From Halomonas sp. 25-S5 (lineage in GTDB: Bacteria; Pseudomonadota; Gammaproteobacteria; Pseudomonadales; Halomonadaceae), in the NCBI RefSeq assembly GCF_029889845.1, contig NZ_JARANV010000018.1, forward strand, positions 1 to 64,000: a stretch of DNA of 64,000 bases, read 5' to 3'. Shown in pieces: positions 60,829-64,000 of this stretch. Each line of letters starts with the position of its first letter. The first letter of the stretch is position 1. The notes below the pieces were generated by a model, which had not been told where the DNA came from, did not search any database, and was given only the letters and a program-made list of their open reading frames with translations. A program made the position numbers and the translations under genes.

Positions 60829-61250
60829 CGCGTCTTGACACTCAGCGCGACATCGATATTGCCGCGGGTTGCATTTGAATAGGGGCAGACCTCATGCGCC
60901 TGGGCAACGATCGCCTCGGCTGCCGCCTGGTCAACGCCGGCCAGCGTGACATCGAGCGCGACGGTCAGCGCAAAACCGCCGCTGCCATTCGGCTCCAGGC
61001 CGACGGTGGCGGCCACCTCGACATCACGATCCTGGAGTTTGCGCTCCTGGTTGCGGGTGACATGGATGACTGCATTGCCGAAGCAGGCGGCATAACCGGC
61101 CGCAAAAAGCTGTTCAGGATTGGTGGCATCGCCCTGGCCGCCCAGACTGCCGGGCATCGCGAGCTTGAGGTCGAGAAGCCCATCAGTGCTTTTCACCGTG
61201 CCGCTGCGACCGCCGATGGCGTTAACCGTGGTTGAGTAGAACGTGCTCAT
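60825..61250 (-). CDS. ohr: Organic hydroperoxide resistance protein Ohr
   Basis: This 141-residue thiol peroxidase reduces organic and fatty-acid hydroperoxides. The two catalytic Cys are in FAAGYAACFGNAV (C56) and AHEVCPYSNATRGN (C122). It starts STFYSTTVNAIGGRSG as in the family. It precedes ohrR in one transcript. An imperfect palindrome lies 41-52 bases upstream. Confidence 0.96.
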   Translation of the reverse strand: MSTFYSTTVNAIGGRSGTVKSTDGLLDLKLAMPGSLGGQGDATNPEQLFAAGYAACFGNAVIHVTRNQERKLQDRDVEVAATVGLEPNGSGGFALTVALDVTLAGVDQAAAEAIVAQAHEVCPYSNATRGNIDVALSVKTR

Positions 61251-61290
61251 GCTTCACCTCCTGGAGTGTATGGCAAGCCATCCTATCGCT

Positions 61291-61302
61291 AACCATATAG
61301 TT
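61291..61302. promoter_or_regulatory. Candidate operator upstream of ohr
   Basis: AACCATATAGTT is a near-palindrome with one mismatched base pair position, lying in the 82-base gap between the TetR stop and the ohr start. An AT-rich dyad near the ohr promoter is the kind of site OhrR binds, but the sequence is not the classical one. Confidence 0.3.
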
Positions 61303-61332
61303 CAGGCAAGGAGCAGTGTCGTCGGGCTTATA

Positions 61333-61917
61333 CTAGAATGCGCGCGCATGGCAGCGGGCGCTCAGGAGCCGCGTGGCGCCGTCAAACACGGCGGGATCTT
61401 CTTCGGTGCGCGCTGCCAGATGGGCACCTTCCAGCGTGGCCAGGGTGGCGTGCGCCTCATCGGTCGGATCCTGGATGGCCACGATTGATCCATCCCTTTG
61501 CCCCAGTTCGAACATAGCCGTAAGCCATTGCAGTACCATGACGCGAACGGCACCGACTTTGGCGATAACCGCATCGGACAGGCTTTCGCGGCAGATTGAA
61601 AAGGCAACACACAGGCACACGGTCTGGCCATCATGCAGCGCCGAGCGATACAGGGCAATCAGTGCCTTGAAGCGTGCGCCGGCGCTGGAATGGGTTGATT
61701 CTATCCCGGCCAGGCCATGCTGCAGATTGGTCTGATAGCGCTCAATCAAGGCCTCGGAGAGGTTCGCTTTGGTGGGGAAGTGATAGTGAATCGAGGCCTT
61801 CCGAATGCCGATGGCCTCAGCCAGATCCGCATAGCTGAACCCGTCAAAGCCCCGTGACCGGACGCTGTGCTCGGCAAGATCCATCAGGGCGGTTCTGGTA
61901 TCACGGTTCATGGTCAT
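61333..61917 (-). CDS. TetR/AcrR-family regulator
   Basis: This 194-residue repressor has an N-terminal helix-turn-helix (GFSYADLAEAIGIRKASIHYHF, about residues 25-46) and a C-terminal ligand domain. It probably controls the adjacent cupin and GST genes; a perfect ACCTAC-TG-GTAGGT dyad lies upstream of the GST gene. A second ATG at 61911 is possible. The Cys pair in VCLCVAFSICRE could sense electrophiles, but this is speculation. Confidence 0.88.
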   Translation of the reverse strand: MTMNRDTRTALMDLAEHSVRSRGFDGFSYADLAEAIGIRKASIHYHFPTKANLSEALIERYQTNLQHGLAGIESTHSSAGARFKALIALYRSALHDGQTVCLCVAFSICRESLSDAVIAKVGAVRVMVLQWLTAMFELGQRDGSIVAIQDPTDEAHATLATLEGAHLAARTEEDPAVFDGATRLLSARCHARAF

Positions 61918-61943
61918 TCACCTGTCTATGTCACCTATCCATG
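61918..61943. repeat. Tandem 13-bp direct repeat before the TetR gene
   Basis: TCACCTGTCTATG (61918-61930) is followed at once by TCACCTATCCATG (61931-61943), 11 of 13 identical. It lies directly upstream of the regulator start and could be part of an operator. Confidence 0.35.
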
Positions 61944-61968
61944 TGGTTCACTCGCGCTATTGCCGGGC

Positions 61969-62637
61969 TCATACTGCCGGTGCCCCGGCAAATCGCAGGT
62001 GCCCGGTCTTCATCCAGAGCTTCGCGCCATCGTCCCCGGCCCGCGCGGACAACGTTTGCCCTTCGGGCAGGCGCAGCCAGTCATGCCGGCCCAGCACCTC
62101 GCCGTCCACCGTGACCGTGCCGTCGATCACCAGCAGCTCGATTCCGCCGGGTGCCTCCGAGGTCAGTGTCGCCTTCGCATCGAGCTTGCTGTAGGTGACA
62201 ATCTCACGGTCGTCCTCGTGCAGCTTTGCGGTGGCAACGCCGTCCACCGGGGCACCCAGCCCGGCTTCCATGTTCTTGCTGAACTGGGTACGGTCGGCCA
62301 GGTCGAACTGCCAGAGTTTTACAAAAATCGTGCACCCCTCCTCAGAGCGCGGGATATGTGACGTGGTCGGGGGGTTGCGCACATAGGTGCCGGCAGGGAA
62401 GTCACCGTGCTCATCCTGGAATACGCCCTCCAGTACGATGAATTCCTCGCCCCCGGTATGGGTGTGCGCCGAGAAATGGCTGCCCGGTGCATACCGCACG
62501 ATGGTGGTGGCGCGGGCAACTTCATCCCCGATCCGGTCCAGCATGCGCCGCTCCACCCCTTTCATGGGTGACGGCTGCCATTCAAGCTGATCGGAATGCA
62601 CGACAACCGGTTTGGAGAAATTAGCATTGATCTCCAT
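61969..62637 (-). CDS. ChrR-type cupin protein
   Basis: This 222-residue protein has a metal-binding cupin ([20 protein letters not shown], then PPTTSHIPR) and a second, degenerate cupin ([16 protein letters not shown]). It resembles the C-terminal ChrR cupin of anti-sigma factors but lacks the N-terminal zinc domain. The substrate or ligand is unknown; it may act on an oxidised or electrophilic compound. It lies between the TetR and GST genes. Confidence 0.85.
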   Translation of the reverse strand: MEINANFSKPVVVHSDQLEWQPSPMKGVERRMLDRIGDEVARATTIVRYAPGSHFSAHTHTGGEEFIVLEGVFQDEHGDFPAGTYVRNPPTTSHIPRSEEGCTIFVKLWQFDLADRTQFSKNMEAGLGAPVDGVATAKLHEDDREIVTYSKLDAKATLTSEAPGGIELLVIDGTVTVDGEVLGRHDWLRLPEGQTLSARAGDDGAKLWMKTGHLRFAGAPAV

Positions 62638-62653
62638 GAGATTGCCTCCCTTT

Positions 62654-62679
62654 ATTCATGTGTTCAATTCATGTGTTGA
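62654..62679. repeat. Tandem 13-bp direct repeat before the cupin gene
   Basis: ATTCATGTGTTCA (62654-62666) is followed by ATTCATGTGTTGA (62667-62679), 12 of 13 identical. An inner TTCAA/TTGAA dyad is also present. The tandem lies 17-42 bases upstream of the cupin start and may be a regulator site or a slipped duplication. Confidence 0.4.
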
Positions 62680-62695
62680 ACCTGAATGTCCCGGC

Positions 62696-63316
62696 TCATC
62701 CGGCAATGGACGGACGGGCTGCGACTTTTGCGCGCCAGGCCCGGAGGTTGCTCAGGGACCCGGGAATATCAACCTTGGCAAAATCCGCAAACACCAGGCC
62801 GGCATAGGTGGTGATATCCGCCACCGAGAAGCTGTCGCCCGCAACAAACTCATTGTCTGCCAGAACACTGTCCAGGTAGGCCATGGTGGCGCTGGCAATT
62901 TCTTTCTGTTTGTTACCCCATTCAGCGCATTGCCAGGTCTCCAGATCCGGGCCGAGCCCCGGGGTTGCGTGGTGGAAATAGGCACCCACGGCGTTCATCA
63001 GACCGTTTTCTACCCGCAGATTCATCATCGCAATGCAGGCGCGCTCCTTTGGGGTTGTACCCGTGAGGGAGGGGCCATCAAAGACCCCGTCGATATATTC
63101 GGTGATGGCGTTGCACTGGGCGATGCAGGTACCGTCGTCAAGCTCCAGCATGGGCACGGTGGCATCCGGGTTCTTTGCCCGGAACTCCTCGGAACGGTGT
63201 TCGGCCCCCATCACATCCACCGGGACAAATTCCACCTGATTCGTTGCGCCTTTTTCTGCCAGGGCAATGCGAACGCGCAGCGGGTTCGGGAAGCCTTCGG
63301 TATCGTGGACCTTCAT
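62696..63316 (-). CDS. Glutathione S-transferase family protein
   Basis: This 206-residue protein has an N-terminal thioredoxin fold (GFPNPLRVRIALAEKG, NPDATVPMLELDDGTCIAQC) and an all-helical C-terminal domain (FVAGDSFSVADITTYAGL). It probably conjugates glutathione to an electrophile. ATG 63316 has GAGG upstream; the frame to 63349 lacks support. It lies 58 bases upstream of the cupin gene. Confidence 0.9.
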   Translation of the reverse strand: MKVHDTEGFPNPLRVRIALAEKGATNQVEFVPVDVMGAEHRSEEFRAKNPDATVPMLELDDGTCIAQCNAITEYIDGVFDGPSLTGTTPKERACIAMMNLRVENGLMNAVGAYFHHATPGLGPDLETWQCAEWGNKQKEIASATMAYLDSVLADNEFVAGDSFSVADITTYAGLVFADFAKVDIPGSLSNLRAWRAKVAARPSIAG

Positions 63317-63758
63317 TGGTTGACCTCTAGCAATGTTGAGTGAGTGCAAGACCCACCCTACCTACTGGTAGGTTGATTTGCAAGAGGCAGCCATGAATCG
63401 AGTGTGTCGGTTGAGATGCTGGAAAACGTTGGTCGGCTGGTTCCGACATAAGGCCTGCGGACGCCTCGGGCCGACCCAATGGGGGGAAAGGCGCCGTATA
63501 TCAAAAAAACCGACTCAGCGGTCAGAAGTAAGTATCCCCCGGCAAAGCCGGGGGATTACCTTATTTATTTACTCTATTTATTTACTGTGCGATTGGCGCC
63601 GCCAGGCGCCCAGTGTATCGCTGATGTATCGCGCAGCAAGCTGTGCTCATACAACATTACCGCTTTTTGCATGGATAAGGCTCTCATCGGGCCGAAAGCG
63701 CTTTACCCGATGAGAGACTTTGTTCGTGCAATCGCCCTGGTTTTTGCTCCCGCCTGTA
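63317..63758. other. Gene-free region with two strong hairpins
   Basis: This 442-base stretch lacks a credible gene. Besides the operator at 63360-63373 it holds ATCCCCCGGC (63534-63543)/GCCGGGGGAT (63547-63556) and CTCTCATCGGG (63681-63691)/CCCGATGAGAG (63706-63716). The first hairpin is followed by TACCTTATTTATTT. It may be the remnant of a mobile element or a pair of terminators. Confidence 0.6.
63360..63373. promoter_or_regulatory. Perfect palindrome upstream of the GST gene
   Basis: ACCTAC and GTAGGT flank TG, giving a 14-base perfect dyad 44-57 bases before the GST start. Dyads of this form are typical TetR-family operators. The nearby TetR gene at 61333-61917 is the best candidate for its ligand-controlled repressor. 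Confidence 0.5.
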
Positions 63759-64000
63759 TTACTGGGCGAAAATCGCCTTGTAGAAACGCATGGTGCCATC
63801 CCAGGAACGGCTGGCGGCCTCTTCGTCATAACCAACCGGCATGCCGAACTGCTCGGCGACCTTGTCAGCGCTCGGGTTGGTGAATGAGTGCAGCACTCCG
63901 GGAAAGCTCACCAGGGTTAAGTCGACTTCAGCATCCTGCATCTCTTTTACCAGGCCTGCGACCTGATCGGAGGGGACCAGCTTGTCGGCACCGCCTGTGT
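63759..64000 (-). CDS. Dienelactone hydrolase family protein, C-terminal part
   Basis: The last ~80 residues of an alpha/beta hydrolase are visible, cut by the window edge. GGADKLVPSDQVAGLVKEM carries the acid residue of the triad and FPGVLHSFTNP the catalytic His; the end is DGTMRFYKAIFAQ. Dienelactone hydrolases cleave cyclic esters, and members with this ending are common near stress regulators. It is the first gene of the co-oriented detoxification cluster visible here, 442 bases before the GST gene. Confidence 0.85.
   Translation of the reverse strand, partial: TGGADKLVPSDQVAGLVKEMQDAEVDLTLVSFPGVLHSFTNPSADKVAEQFGMPVGYDEEAASRSWDGTMRFYKAIFAQ

Noticed and set aside
63378..63883. Open frames through the hairpin region before the dienelactone hydrolase gene
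   Set aside because: They cross two perfect hairpins, have atypical composition and overlap the supported hydrolase 3' end on the other strand.

Overview
The window is 64 kb of a GC-rich chromosome from a gammaproteobacterium, most likely a member of the Halomonadaceae (Halomonas or a close relative). The assignment rests on gene content and order: a leuCDB / asd / fimV / truA / trpF / trpBA / accD / folC / dedD / cvpA / purF / metZ block, a leuS-lptE-holA block, an nqrABCDEF sodium pump next to a long-form gap and a divergent mfd, an OprI/Lpp-type lipoprotein, and phhB next to an aromatic aminotransferase. No rRNA, tRNA, CRISPR array, prophage or complete insertion sequence was seen.

Layout. 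1-9.5 kb: a diguanylate cyclase, the 3' remnant of an alpha/beta hydrolase, a RecQ-type helicase, phhB plus aminotransferase, a MATE exporter, a hybrid GGDEF/EAL phosphodiesterase and a 2-oxoglutarate/Fe dioxygenase. 9.5-10.8 kb: yceI with its cytochrome b561 partner. 10.9-25.6 kb: a minus-strand run of biosynthetic and housekeeping genes from asd to metZ. 25.7-29.6 kb: an accessory insert (Usp, MarR, EmrA, EmrB) that separates asd from leuB. 29.6-34.3 kb: leuBDC and a divergent LysR regulator. 34.4-40.8 kb: a membrane protein of unknown function, ybeL, leuS, lptE and holA. 41-42.9 kb: a PA2779/PA2778-type pair (small secreted membrane peptide plus lipoprotein cysteine peptidase) and a DUF488 gene. 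43-49.5 kb: nqrM and nqrFEDCBA. 49.9-55 kb: gap and mfd. 55-57.3 kb: a Braun-type lipoprotein gene between two L,D-transpeptidase genes. 58.2-64 kb: a co-oriented run of stress and detoxification genes (SDR, aldo/keto reductase, ohrR, ohr, TetR, cupin, GST, dienelactone hydrolase).

How the parts fit. The asd-metZ run links aspartate-semialdehyde, tryptophan, fatty acid, folate, purine and methionine synthesis with a tRNA pseudouridine synthase and a polar-organising protein. The nqr operon makes a sodium-motive respiratory pump, as expected in a halophile. The lipoprotein/transpeptidase cluster looks like an outer membrane-to-murein tethering module. The right-hand cluster looks like a defence against organic peroxides and electrophiles.

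The most unusual material is repetitive and regulatory. A family of GGGGTCTGACCCC palindromes occurs in at least four places, one of them in frame inside folC. Two tracts of an 8-bp tandem repeat lie 16 kb apart in opposite orientation. A shared TGTAGG-N6-CCTACA palindrome lies upstream of both cyclic-di-GMP genes. A perfect 13-bp-arm hairpin is embedded in the signal peptide coding region of the PA2778-type peptidase.
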